DNA of 64,000 bases from Ferruginibacter sp. (GTDB lineage: Bacteria > Bacteroidota > Bacteroidia > Chitinophagales > Chitinophagaceae): NCBI GenBank assembly GCA_028288705.1, contig JAQBNH010000019.1:372001-436000 (forward strand), in the 5' to 3' direction. The notes under the pieces are model-generated. The model did no database searches and was not told the origin of the DNA. It saw nothing but the letters and a program-made list of their open reading frames with translations. This document shows, piece by piece, positions 53,625 through 61,806 of the stretch (the first letter of the stretch is position 1; each line of letters opens with the position of its first letter). Both the position numbers and the translations under genes were made by a program.

Positions 53625-55013
53625 TTAAATATCTGTCGCCTCACCGTAAGCAACTGCTGTTGCTTCTTTCATCGCTTCGCTCATTGTAGGATGCGGATGA
53701 CTTGCATTCAGGATCTCGTGGGCCGTTGTTTCCAGTTTACGGGCAACAACTGCTTCAGCGATGATCTCTGTAACATTCATCCCGATCATATGACAACCCA
53801 GGAATTCTCCGTATTTGGCGTCATAGATCACTTTTACAAAACCTTCCGTCGCACCTGCCGCAACAGCTTTACCACTCGCAATGAACGGAAACTTACCCAC
53901 TTTCACTTCATAACCTGCATCCTTAGCCGCTTTTTCTGTATAACCTACAGAAGCGATCTCCGGAGTGGTATAAGTACAGCCGGGAATGTTATTATAATCC
54001 AAAGGATCAGGTTTATGTCCGCTTAAATGTTCAGCAGCATTAATACCTTCTTTTGACGCCACGTGTGCCAACGCTTGCCCTGGGGTACAATCACCAATAG
54101 CGTACAAACCTGCAACAGAGGTTTGCTGAAATGCATCCACGATGATCTTTCCTTTATCCATTTTCACACCGAGCGCCTCAAGGCCAAGGTTCTCAATATT
54201 TGCGATGATACCGACAGCGCTCAATAAAATATCTGCTTCCAATACCTGTTCACCGTCAGCGGTTTTCACGGTGGCTTTTACGCCTGTTCCGCTCGTATCT
54301 ACTTTCGTTACCTCGCTGTTGGTCATGATCGAGATGCCTTGCTTTTTGAACTGCTTTTCCATTTCCTTGCTGATGTCTTCATCTTCAACAGGAACAATTC
54401 TTGGCATAAATTCAACGATGGTCACTTTCGTGCCCATACTGTTGTAGAAATATGCGAACTCGCTTCCGATCGCACCGCTACCGCAAACGATCATTGATTT
54501 TGGTTGCTCTGTCAGGGACATAGCTTCACGGTAACCGATGATCTTCTTTCCGTCGATCGGCATGGAAGGCAGTTGTCGTGCGCGTGCACCTGTTGCCAGG
54601 ATGATATTTTTTGCTTCCAGTGTTTGTTTGCTGTTATCTGCTGCTGTTACTTCCAGTTTATTTGCAGCAATTAATTTACCCGTTCCCATGATCACATCGA
54701 TCTTATTCTTCTTCATCAGGAACTGGATGCCTTTACTCATTTTGTCTGCGACACCACGACTGCGTTTTACCACGCCAGGAAAATCCTGTGAGGCTTCACC
54801 AACGTTAATGCCGTAGTCTGCCGCATGCTTTGCATATTCGTACACCTGGGCACTTTTCAATAACGCCTTGGTAGGGATACAACCCCAGTTTAAACAGATG
54901 CCACCCAGGCTTTCCCGTTCTACGATTGCTACTTTTTTGCCTAACTGGCTTGCCCTGATTGCAGCCGGATAACCGCCCGGGCCACTTCCTAAAACTATAA
55001 CGTCGTATGCCAT
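53625..55013 (-). CDS. lpdA: Dihydrolipoyl dehydrogenase (E3)
   Basis: The 462-aa FAD flavoprotein reoxidises dihydrolipoyl groups of 2-oxoacid dehydrogenase complexes. The N-terminal FAD motif is VIVLGSGPGGYPAAI, the redox disulfide is Cys40/Cys45 in GGICLNWGCIPTKA, the NAD motif is VCGSGAIGSEFAYF, the second FAD motif is YAIGDCTPG and the catalytic His-Glu is in ASHPHPTMSEAMKEA. It probably serves the E2 encoded at 36976 and other complexes of the cell. Confidence 0.97.
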   Translation of the reverse strand: MAYDVIVLGSGPGGYPAAIRASQLGKKVAIVERESLGGICLNWGCIPTKALLKSAQVYEYAKHAADYGINVGEASQDFPGVVKRSRGVADKMSKGIQFLMKKNKIDVIMGTGKLIAANKLEVTAADNSKQTLEAKNIILATGARARQLPSMPIDGKKIIGYREAMSLTEQPKSMIVCGSGAIGSEFAYFYNSMGTKVTIVEFMPRIVPVEDEDISKEMEKQFKKQGISIMTNSEVTKVDTSGTGVKATVKTADGEQVLEADILLSAVGIIANIENLGLEALGVKMDKGKIIVDAFQQTSVAGLYAIGDCTPGQALAHVASKEGINAAEHLSGHKPDPLDYNNIPGCTYTTPEIASVGYTEKAAKDAGYEVKVGKFPFIASGKAVAAGATEGFVKVIYDAKYGEFLGCHMIGMNVTEIIAEAVVARKLETTAHEILNASHPHPTMSEAMKEATAVAYGEATDI

Positions 55014-55047
55014 AAAATATGTTGAATGTATATTATTGAATGAGCCG

Positions 55048-55079
55048 CAAAATTACTGGGAATCGCTGTATCAACCAAA
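55048..55079 (-). promoter_or_regulatory. Promoter of the lpdA gene
   Basis: On the minus strand TTTG (55076-55079), 20 bases, then TAATTTTG (55048-55055) match both Bacteroidota promoter elements. The predicted start leaves a leader of about 28 bases before the ATG at 55013. Confidence 0.7.
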
Positions 55080-55246
55080 TTGTTGTAAGGGCCGATGCCG
55101 GCCAGGTTAACGGTGAAGAAATTGTCCTCCCCATGGATATTTTAGGGGCAAACGAAGCGCAACGCCCGGCGTAAGGGAGTCCGGGCAACATGCAACCGGT
55201 TGCCGATCTTTAACAACCGCTATTCAGGCCGCAATACTTTAATCGT

Positions 55247-55254
55247 TATTTTTG
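55247..55254 (+). promoter_or_regulatory. -7 element directly before the thioredoxin-like gene
   Basis: A perfect TATTTTTG ends four bases before ATG 55259. At usual spacing the RNA would begin at or within a few bases of the A of the ATG, so the mRNA is probably leaderless. Confidence 0.5.
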
Positions 55255-55258
55255 CGGC

Positions 55259-55756
55259 ATGAAGAAATTAATGGTATTGTTTGCAGCACTGGTGATCACG
55301 ACAAATCTTTTTAGCCAGACCATCGCGAAATGGAAGATGACCGATGTTGAAAAATACATGAAGGCGAAAAATGGTGAGGTGCTGGTTATTAATTTTTGGG
55401 CTACCTTCTGTAAACCCTGCGTGGCAGAAATACCATCCTTTATTTCTATCACCGAAAAATATAAAGCGGATAATGTGAAGTTGCTCCTGGTAAGCCTGGA
55501 CCTTCCGTCTTTTTACCCGGCAAAAGTAGCGGCCTTCGCGAAGAAGAATAATTATAACACCCATATCGTGTGGCTAAACGAAACCAATGCAGATTATTTC
55601 TGCCCGAAGCTCGATCCAAAATGGAGCGGCTCCATTCCTGCCACGCTTATCCTGAATACAAAAACGGGCTATCGCAAGTTTTTCGAAGACCAGATCCCGG
55701 AAGCGGTTTTTGAGAAAGAATTGCAGCTGGCGATCGCGTCGTCCGCAACCAACTAG
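55259..55756 (+). CDS. TlpA-like periplasmic thioredoxin-fold protein
   Basis: The 165-aa protein has a signal peptide (MKKLMVLFAALVITTNLFSQ). A thioredoxin fold follows with the redox motif WATFCKPC in VINFWATFCKPCVAEIPSF and the cis-Pro loop SGSIPATLIL. It is an exported thiol-disulfide oxidoreductase of the TlpA/ResA group, likely involved in keeping cysteines reduced. The gene is alone, with an extended AT-rich region after it. Confidence 0.92.
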   Translation: MKKLMVLFAALVITTNLFSQTIAKWKMTDVEKYMKAKNGEVLVINFWATFCKPCVAEIPSFISITEKYKADNVKLLLVSLDLPSFYPAKVAAFAKKNNYNTHIVWLNETNADYFCPKLDPKWSGSIPATLILNTKTGYRKFFEDQIPEAVFEKELQLAIASSATN

Positions 55757-56136
55757 TTATTTTCCCTGATATTTTTTAAATTGCCCGCTGCAGCCACGGC
55801 TGAGAATTTGCTGTTTTAGTCTATTTCTTACTGTTTTCTACCCAAACCTACCCAAACGTACACAAACCGGCAAGGTCGCTTTGTGCAGTTCGTATATTTG
55901 TTTTTGTAAGGGCAACTATCAAAATCTGGTGAAGCAATTTTGTAACAGGCAGGCTATGGAGCGGTTCGGGAAGGCAGGGTAACAGGAGCATTTTTTTGAA
56001 CGACGGAATATGCGATCACGAACAACTCACTGCAAATAGCGATGGATCGAAACTGCAGGAATTTCAGAAATCGGGGCAGGTAATCCTTATTTTATCCGCG
56101 AAATCTGCTTTCGTTTTTTGTTATGTGCGTTCCTGG
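55757..56136. other. 380-base intergenic region with tandem decamers and an orphan promoter element
   Basis: No convincing gene was found. It contains a tandem decamer CTACCCAAAC at 55838-55847 and 55848-55857, with a degenerate third copy GTACACAAAC to 55867. A perfect TATATTTG lies at 55893-55900 in plus orientation, with a TTTG nine bases before it, which is too close for a normal promoter pair. A plus-strand open frame (55996-56238, TTG start) runs antisense into the DUF3089 gene and looks accidental. An unannotated small RNA is possible. Confidence 0.4.
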
Positions 56137-57183
56137 TCACTGTTTCCAGAACATGCCAATGCGGGCAGCCACGTTTTGCCGGATATTCAGGTAAAAGAAA
56201 TTAATATCAGCGATATGATAATTCTTCGTGCGCAATAAAAAATTGCCGAAGAATTTCGGCTTGCTCGTCCATAAGATATTGCCGTGTACCTGCGCATCCA
56301 CCACTGCAGGCGATAATTTATTGAAATTGCGTAACACACCGCCCTTATTAAGTTTCGCAGGGGCGTAATCCGAATTGGTTGTCCACAATAAGGGGTTGGT
56401 GACAATGCTCTTAAATTGCTCTGCCGCAGGATAGCCCCCGGTGAATCCTTTTTCAAAACTGCGCCAGCCGACAAAACAACCTGTCGACAATGAATCTTTG
56501 CAGGCGGGTATCTTTGTAAAATAATGTTCAGGCGTGGGCATTCCTACCAGGTAGGCGCAAACGAGTTTATTGGCCAACGGCTTGCCTTCGAAAAACTCTT
56601 TTAACAAGCGCGCAGCATGTACAGTACCCTGGCTATGCGCTGCAATTACGATCGGGCGACCACCATTAAAGTGCTGCAGGTAATAAAGGAAGGCCATGCG
56701 GATATCATTGTATGCTATGTCGAAGGCTGAATCAGCGGCCGCTTTATTGCTGGTAAAAAAGGCCCGGTAATGTGCCTGCCGGTAACGCGGTGAAAATATG
56801 CGCCCGGCGGCATTAAACACACTGGCCTGGTAGAGCAGAGATGCGTAATCTGTTTTAGCATTGATCAGTGAATCATCAATGCCCGCGTTCCAGCGCTGAT
56901 CGTCTTTATCCGTAAATGATGTGGGATAGAGGAAAAAAATATCGACAGAACTATCCTTGATATAATTTTTCCGCAGTGGTTCCGGAACACTGTCAGACGG
57001 ATCCCATTTCCACGGATGCGCCGCCCAGTAATGCAGGTCGCTGTAATTGGGCAGGCCCGATTCGCTTTTGAATTTATAGGCGGGGTTAGCTGCGTAGTTC
57101 GGCTTGCTGCAGGAAAAAAATGTGGCAGAAGCGAGGATCAATAAAGCGAATAAAATATTAGCGGGAACTGGTTTCCTGATCAT
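56137..57183 (-). CDS. DUF3089 alpha/beta-hydrolase lipoprotein
   Basis: From ATG 57183 the product is 348 aa with a lipoprotein signal ending FFSC. The DUF3089 fold contains DIFFLYPTSFTD, YNDIRMAFLYYLQHF and the hydrolase nucleophile elbow VIAAHSQGTVHA. The substrate is unknown. The frame extends to an ATG at 57240 that overlaps the upstream stop, but a terminator hairpin lies between, and the extra residues do not resemble a signal. The downstream start is therefore preferred. Confidence 0.83.
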   Translation of the reverse strand: MIRKPVPANILFALLILASATFFSCSKPNYAANPAYKFKSESGLPNYSDLHYWAAHPWKWDPSDSVPEPLRKNYIKDSSVDIFFLYPTSFTDKDDQRWNAGIDDSLINAKTDYASLLYQASVFNAAGRIFSPRYRQAHYRAFFTSNKAAADSAFDIAYNDIRMAFLYYLQHFNGGRPIVIAAHSQGTVHAARLLKEFFEGKPLANKLVCAYLVGMPTPEHYFTKIPACKDSLSTGCFVGWRSFEKGFTGGYPAAEQFKSIVTNPLLWTTNSDYAPAKLNKGGVLRNFNKLSPAVVDAQVHGNILWTSKPKFFGNFLLRTKNYHIADINFFYLNIRQNVAARIGMFWKQ

Positions 57184-57195
57184 AGGTTGCTGGTA

Positions 57196-57222
57196 AATAA
57201 AAAGCCCGGTATAAACCGGGCT
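57196..57222 (-). terminator. Terminator of the peroxiredoxin-like gene
   Basis: On the minus strand AGCCCGGT pairs with ACCGGGCT (57203-57210 with 57215-57222 on the plus strand) around four bases, followed by T residues (57196-57203). It lies 18 bases after the stop at 57240 and separates the two genes. Confidence 0.85.
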
Positions 57223-57239
57223 CATCAAAAAGGAGTTCA

Positions 57240-57842
57240 TTAGTTTCGTTTAATGCTGCAACCAACGCTGCGACTTTCTTTAACCGTAATCGTTTTGTCG
57301 GCGGCCAATTCGCTGATCGCCTCTTTCAAATGCTGACGGTGAACATTATCCGCTTCTGCAGGATTATCATCGATCGCACCATGGTAAACAAGCGTCAGGC
57401 CCTTATTAAATAAATAACATTCCGGTGTCCGGTTTGCACCAAACGCATTAGCCATTTCACTGTTCTGGTCTACCACGTAATTCCATTTGAAATTTTGTGA
57501 TTCAGCATATTTACGCATTTGATCCAGGCCATCGTCATCTCCACGCTGGGCTTCATTGCTGTTGAGCAGGATCACACCGATATCATTGCGTAATGCATAA
57601 CTGGCGATCGCCTTGGTACGTTCCTGGTTTTTGACAACGTAAGGGCAGGTATTGCAACTAAACATTACCAAAACGCCTTTGCCTTTCGCTACATCCTGGA
57701 TGCTGATGTCTTTTCCTGAAACGTCTTTCATTTTCAGATCAGCCTTTGGCATCGCAGAACCGATCGGCAACGGGTCCCCGATATTGAAGGCCAGGCCGGC
57801 AGCAATAACGAGCGGGGCAAATGCGAATAATATTTTTTTCAT
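57240..57842 (-). CDS. Peroxiredoxin-like (AhpC/TSA, redoxin) exported protein
   Basis: The 200-aa protein has an N-terminal hydrophobic signal (MKKILFAFAPLVIAAGLAF) and a thioredoxin fold with the motif SCNTCPYVVKN, as in redoxin proteins. It also shows VILLNSNEAQRGDDDG and RTPECYLF. It may reduce peroxides or disulfides in the periplasm. Pathway partners are not evident. Confidence 0.85.
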   Translation of the reverse strand: MKKILFAFAPLVIAAGLAFNIGDPLPIGSAMPKADLKMKDVSGKDISIQDVAKGKGVLVMFSCNTCPYVVKNQERTKAIASYALRNDIGVILLNSNEAQRGDDDGLDQMRKYAESQNFKWNYVVDQNSEMANAFGANRTPECYLFNKGLTLVYHGAIDDNPAEADNVHRQHLKEAISELAADKTITVKESRSVGCSIKRN

Positions 57843-57910
57843 TTTGTAAATTTTATAATGTGTTTAGGAAAATAAAGTTAAGGTTTTTGTGTTTTCGTGC
57901 AACTAAAATT

Positions 57911-58873
57911 TTACAGGCGGTTCTTATTCACCCTGGCCTCCATTTCGGCTTTTTTTGTTGCCATTGAGCGCAGCGATTTAATACTCACATTCAGTTCAAA
58001 CCCGATTAACAACGCCAGTGAATTGATAAAGATCAGCGCCATGACCATCATGATCGTACCAATCGAGCCGTAAAGCGCATTATAACGTCCAAAGTTATTC
58101 ACGAACGCCGAAAATCCAAGGGATGCCATAATGCACAATGCGGTAGCCAGGATCGCACCCGGCGAGGTGAGTTTCCAACGTTTCTGTACTGATGGCGCGT
58201 ACCTGAAAATGAACCCGATAGCGAAAAATAACAACAGGATGATCAATACCCATCTCGTGTAAAGAATCACCTGGCGCCAGCTGCCACTGGTAACGATCAG
58301 TTTTAGAAAAGCTCCCTGCATGATCAGCAACAGGATATACAGGATGAGCAGCGTAAACAAGATGATGGTCAGGCGAATCGCGATCCATCTTTTTTCCAGC
58401 CCTTTCCTGGTTTCAAAACCGAGATAATTTTTATTGAAAGATCGCATGATGCCCATCATCGCGTTGCTGGCAAAAAACAATGATAGTAATAACCCGAAAG
58501 ACAGCAGGCCGAGCTTACTGTCATCAATAAACGAATCCACAAAATCAATCACGCTTTTGTTGTAACCGCGCGCCGGAATCATATCATAGATCAGGCTATG
58601 CAACTGGATCTTGATGCTGGATTTGGATATGAACGGCAGGTTCGGTAATAGAGAGAACAGGAATAAAAAAGAGGGCGGCAGTGCCATCACGAAGTTATAA
58701 GAGATCGCTGCAGCCCGCTCGGTAAGTCCCTGGGTTTTCACCTGCCTGCGGAAAAACGCCAGCACATCATAAAACGGCATGCCCTCAAAACCGGGCAAAT
58801 ACCAGTTCCGGCTTTTGCGCAGGAGAAAAGCAATAGGCCCGCGGTTAAGGATGATGCGTTGCAGTTTTATCAA
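57911..58873 (-). CDS. YihY/BrkB-family membrane protein
   Basis: The 320-aa protein has six helices with the family signature around TERAAAISYNFVMALPPSFLFLFSLLP and the late motif GSIGTIMMVMALIFINSLALLIGFELN. Members are often called ribonuclease BN-like in older annotations, but no nuclease motif exists; function is unknown. The start overlaps the mltG stop by four bases (ATGA), so the two are translationally coupled. Confidence 0.92.
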   Translation of the reverse strand: MIKLQRIILNRGPIAFLLRKSRNWYLPGFEGMPFYDVLAFFRRQVKTQGLTERAAAISYNFVMALPPSFLFLFSLLPNLPFISKSSIKIQLHSLIYDMIPARGYNKSVIDFVDSFIDDSKLGLLSFGLLLSLFFASNAMMGIMRSFNKNYLGFETRKGLEKRWIAIRLTIILFTLLILYILLLIMQGAFLKLIVTSGSWRQVILYTRWVLIILLLFFAIGFIFRYAPSVQKRWKLTSPGAILATALCIMASLGFSAFVNNFGRYNALYGSIGTIMMVMALIFINSLALLIGFELNVSIKSLRSMATKKAEMEARVNKNRL

Positions 58874-59895
58874 GGTTTGTTAGTTTGCTTGCTGATGATC
58901 AGGCTGTCGAGTGCACGCTGGTAAGCTTTTGCAAAGACGAGGTGCTCAGCATAAGTCGACGCAAAATTGGAGTAACCTTTAAAATCAGGTTTTGCTACGA
59001 AGAAAATATAATTTGTTTCCGGTGCATCGAGCACCGCATCAATGGTTTTAGACGAAGGCGTACAGATTGGACCCGGTGGAAGACCGGTATGCTGGTAGGT
59101 ATTAAAATCGGAAGGATAAGCGAGATGGCCGTGCAGGATGCGTTTCAACCCAAAATTGCGCATCGCATATTTCACGGTGGGATCTGCTTCCAGTTTCATT
59201 CCGTTATTAATTCGGTTCATATAAACGCTGGCCACAAGCCCCTTATCTTCTGCTTTATTTGTTTCTTCTTCCACGATGCTGGCCATCGTGTACACCTGGG
59301 CGGTAGTTAATTTTTTAGCCGCAGCTTTTTGCTTGCGCTCCGGCGTCCAGAATTTTTCCTGCTCGGAATAGAGTCGTGCAAACAATTTTTTAAACGAGCT
59401 GTTCCATTGCAGCAGGTAAGTATTTGGAATGATCGCCGTCATCGCCGTATTGCTGTCCAGGTGATAACTGCGCAACGAATCGTTGCTGGTTAAAAAACGG
59501 ATCGCAGTAAGGGAGTCTGTTTCAAAATTAGCAGCGATCTTTCCCGCGAGGTCTTCTTTTGTCCGGAGTTTATTTATTACCAGTTTTACCGGCGACTGGT
59601 TGCCGGATTTTAGCATTCGCACCAGGCTGAGAATATTGCCGCCATTAATTTCATAACGGCCGGGTTTTATGTTGCTGTTGTAATTCACCTGCTTCGCAAC
59701 GCGCTCGAAAAAGAAGCCATTCGGGATGATGTTTTCTGCCAGCAATTTTTGCTTCACCGTTGCGTAATCTGATCCCGTAGGAATGTAAAAATATTTGCCT
59801 TCGGGAGAGTGTACAACGGGTCCGAAAAAATTCCATGCTGCCCAGGCTGCAACGATCAGGAGTAATAATATAAAGAGCCGGACGAACTTTTTCAT
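58870..59895 (-). CDS. mltG: Endolytic murein transglycosylase MltG
   Basis: The 341-aa enzyme cuts nascent glycan strands at the inner membrane, limiting peptidoglycan chain length. It has a short cytosolic N terminus and one membrane helix (FVRLFILLLLIVAAWAAWNF). A LysM-like region follows, then the catalytic domain with the active Glu in MASIVEEETNKAEDKG and the downstream motif PSDFNTYQHTGLPPGPICTPS. It is co-transcribed with the YihY-family gene. Confidence 0.95.
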   Translation of the reverse strand: MKKFVRLFILLLLIVAAWAAWNFFGPVVHSPEGKYFYIPTGSDYATVKQKLLAENIIPNGFFFERVAKQVNYNSNIKPGRYEINGGNILSLVRMLKSGNQSPVKLVINKLRTKEDLAGKIAANFETDSLTAIRFLTSNDSLRSYHLDSNTAMTAIIPNTYLLQWNSSFKKLFARLYSEQEKFWTPERKQKAAAKKLTTAQVYTMASIVEEETNKAEDKGLVASVYMNRINNGMKLEADPTVKYAMRNFGLKRILHGHLAYPSDFNTYQHTGLPPGPICTPSSKTIDAVLDAPETNYIFFVAKPDFKGYSNFASTYAEHLVFAKAYQRALDSLIISKQTNKP

Positions 59896-59982
59896 AACAT
59901 GGAATTTAACTGCTGTTCAGGCAAAGTAAAATAAAAAAACCCCGCTCTTGGCAAGCGAGGTTGAAATATTTTATAGAAGGTA

Positions 59983-60336
59983 TTATTTAGTTGGAGCCGG
60001 AACCGCTGTTCCAGGAAGTTGCGTGCTGTTAACAGGCGCAGCTTGTTTTTGTACAGGCACTGATGTTGGCGCACCTTTCAACAAATCATCATTTTTAGAA
60101 CCCGTACCATCTTTTGGAATGAATGCAGGAGACATCAGGCATAAGAGCCCAACGATACCGGCAAATACCCAGGTGCCTTTTTCCAATACATCAGTTGTTT
60201 GTTTAACACCCATCAACTGGTTGCCAAGGCCACCAAAAGTTCCCGACAAACCGCCACCTTTTGGGTTCTGAATCAATACGATCAATCCTAAAACGATAGA
60301 GGCAATAATAATTAATATACCGAATAAAGCTAACAT
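59983..60336 (-). CDS. secG: Protein-export membrane protein SecG
   Basis: The 117-aa subunit of the SecYEG translocon has two helices: MLALFGILIIIASIVLGLIVLIQ, then the cytosolic loop PKGGGLSGTFGG, then TWVFAGIVGLLCLMSPAF. A Pro/Ala/Gln-rich tail of about 35 residues follows, longer than in E. coli. It is one base after the stop of the acidic linker protein gene upstream, so the two are coupled. Confidence 0.95.
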   Translation of the reverse strand: MLALFGILIIIASIVLGLIVLIQNPKGGGLSGTFGGLGNQLMGVKQTTDVLEKGTWVFAGIVGLLCLMSPAFIPKDGTGSKNDDLLKGAPTSVPVQKQAAPVNSTQLPGTAVPAPTK

Positions 60337-60337
60337 G

Positions 60338-61258
60338 TTATTTTTTGTTTAGTTCTTCTATTTTGGCTGCAAAGAAAACACTTTTGGCAGGATTGAGCAA
60401 ACTTAATTTTAAATAGAGTTCCCGCGCTTTTACAAACTTTCCCTGCTGGATCAAGGCTTCGGCCATAGCTTCTGTAACAACGGCTTCATCCTGGTTGCTT
60501 TTTTCCGCCAGCTTCTGTACAGAAGCGTCCATTTGTTCGTTGCCAGCCGGCAATTTGCTCTCGTGCACTTTCTTCATCGTTTTCAGCCAATCGGTGAAAC
60601 TCCGCAGTTGCTTACCGAGTTTATCTGCAGACTGCATTTCTTCACTAAGCCTGATTCCCTGCGATGCAAAATAGTCTGTGGTAAACAGGGGTTGAAAGAG
60701 GAGTTCGTCTGGTTCAGGTTTTGAAGGTTGCGTGTTTTCCGTTGCCTCTTCCTGGCTGGGCGCCTCAGGTTCGGCGGGTGAAACCGGCACGATTGCCTCC
60801 ACATCAGCGGGAATTTCTGTACCGATAGGAGAGGGAGTTGACGCCGTTACTTCATCCGGCAGTGGTTCTTCCCGGGCTTCGATGGATTCGTCTGTTGTTA
60901 GTTCCTGGTTGTTCACGGCTTCGGTGTCGGCATGCGCATCGATTGTTTCTGATACCGTGTCATTCGCGTTGCTTATTGCGCTCGTTTCTTCAACAGCGAT
61001 TTTATCTTTTGGGTAGACCTGTTCTGTAAGAATCGGTGACGGGTGCAGTAACTCGTTCAGCAAAAACGGGTTATTAAAATGCAAAGCTGTTTTTGCTGCA
61101 AGGGCATGGTGAGCAGCCAGGCCATTTTTCTTTAACTGGAGAAAAGCGGGCAGACTGAAATAGGGAAATTCTTTAACGGAATGCTCCAGTTTGTTTTCGG
61201 CTTTATCGTCGTCGAATGGCAGGCCATATATTGTTGCAAATAATTTTTCAGGAACCAT
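60338..61258 (-). CDS. Acidic linker protein with short C-terminal TPR-like helices, family unknown
   Basis: The product is 306 aa from ATG 61258; a GTG at 61267 adjoining the lptE stop would add three residues. It has a helical N-terminal part (SLPAFLQLKKNGLAAHHALAAK), then about 100 residues of low-complexity Glu/Pro/Thr/Ser sequence that are probably disordered, and a helical C terminus. The last 60 residues resemble a TPR (EAMAEALIQQGKFVKARELYLKLSL). There is no signal peptide or membrane helix. Location between lptE and secG suggests an envelope or export role, which is inference only. Confidence 0.7.
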   Translation of the reverse strand: MVPEKLFATIYGLPFDDDKAENKLEHSVKEFPYFSLPAFLQLKKNGLAAHHALAAKTALHFNNPFLLNELLHPSPILTEQVYPKDKIAVEETSAISNANDTVSETIDAHADTEAVNNQELTTDESIEAREEPLPDEVTASTPSPIGTEIPADVEAIVPVSPAEPEAPSQEEATENTQPSKPEPDELLFQPLFTTDYFASQGIRLSEEMQSADKLGKQLRSFTDWLKTMKKVHESKLPAGNEQMDASVQKLAEKSNQDEAVVTEAMAEALIQQGKFVKARELYLKLSLLNPAKSVFFAAKIEELNKK

Positions 61259-61267
61259 AATTAGCAC

Positions 61268-61792
61268 TTACCAGTTGGAAAATATTTTATTGAACATCTC
61301 ATCTACCATGTTTTTTACGATCTCTGCGGTGAGACCCGTCTCTGCCTCGGATAAAGACTTGTCCGCAGAATAATCAAATGTACGGGTGAGATCGGCTTCA
61401 AAGTTCTTTGAATTGTCCAGCGTGTTTTTAAAATTTAAATGCATGCCCACCGTGAGCCTGTTTCCACTGGCCGTAGTGCCACTTATGCTGACTGTTGTGG
61501 TATAGTATTGCGATACATACCCACTGATATCGTAATGTGCATCGTCGTTGTTGGTTTGTTTCAACCTTGTGGTGTTGCGCACTTTTTCTTTCATCCGTTC
61601 CGTCAGTTGCGGGCTCAGCTGCGGATTTACATACTGTGCTTTATTTTCCAGGTAGTTTACCCGAAATGTTTTTACATCGGCCGGGATCGGTGCGGTATCC
61701 TTAAAACCATATTTACAGGTAGCATAACTGCAGGTGAAAAGAAGGAGCAGCAGCATGCCCATTATTTGCAGCGGATGTTTTTGTAGATTCAT
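61268..61792 (-). CDS. lptE: LptE-family LPS-assembly lipoprotein
   Basis: The 174-aa protein has a signal and a mature Cys at about residue 26 (ATCKYGFKDTAPIP), a typical start for Bacteroidota LptE proteins. It continues with VNYLENKAQYVNPQLS and a beta/alpha fold ending in helix VKNMVDEMFNKIF. LptE supports LptD in placing lipopolysaccharide in the outer leaflet. It is 14 bases after the regulator gene. Confidence 0.85.
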   Translation of the reverse strand: MNLQKHPLQIMGMLLLLLFTCSYATCKYGFKDTAPIPADVKTFRVNYLENKAQYVNPQLSPQLTERMKEKVRNTTRLKQTNNDDAHYDISGYVSQYYTTTVSISGTTASGNRLTVGMHLNFKNTLDNSKNFEADLTRTFDYSADKSLSEAETGLTAEIVKNMVDEMFNKIFSNW

Positions 61793-61806
61793 TTTTTCAG
61801 CGTTGA

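Noticed and set aside
55996..56238. 80-residue plus-strand frame with TTG start
   Set aside because: No recognisable domain. Its second half is antisense to the DUF3089 coding region, and it has neither a ribosome site nor a good promoter at proper distance.
57184..57240. N-terminal extension of the DUF3089 protein
   Set aside because: A terminator hairpin for the upstream gene falls within these codons, and a proper lipoprotein signal starts at 57183.
59930..59970. Possible terminator after secG on the minus strand
   Set aside because: T-rich end is present, but the hairpin has several mismatches and could not be drawn convincingly.
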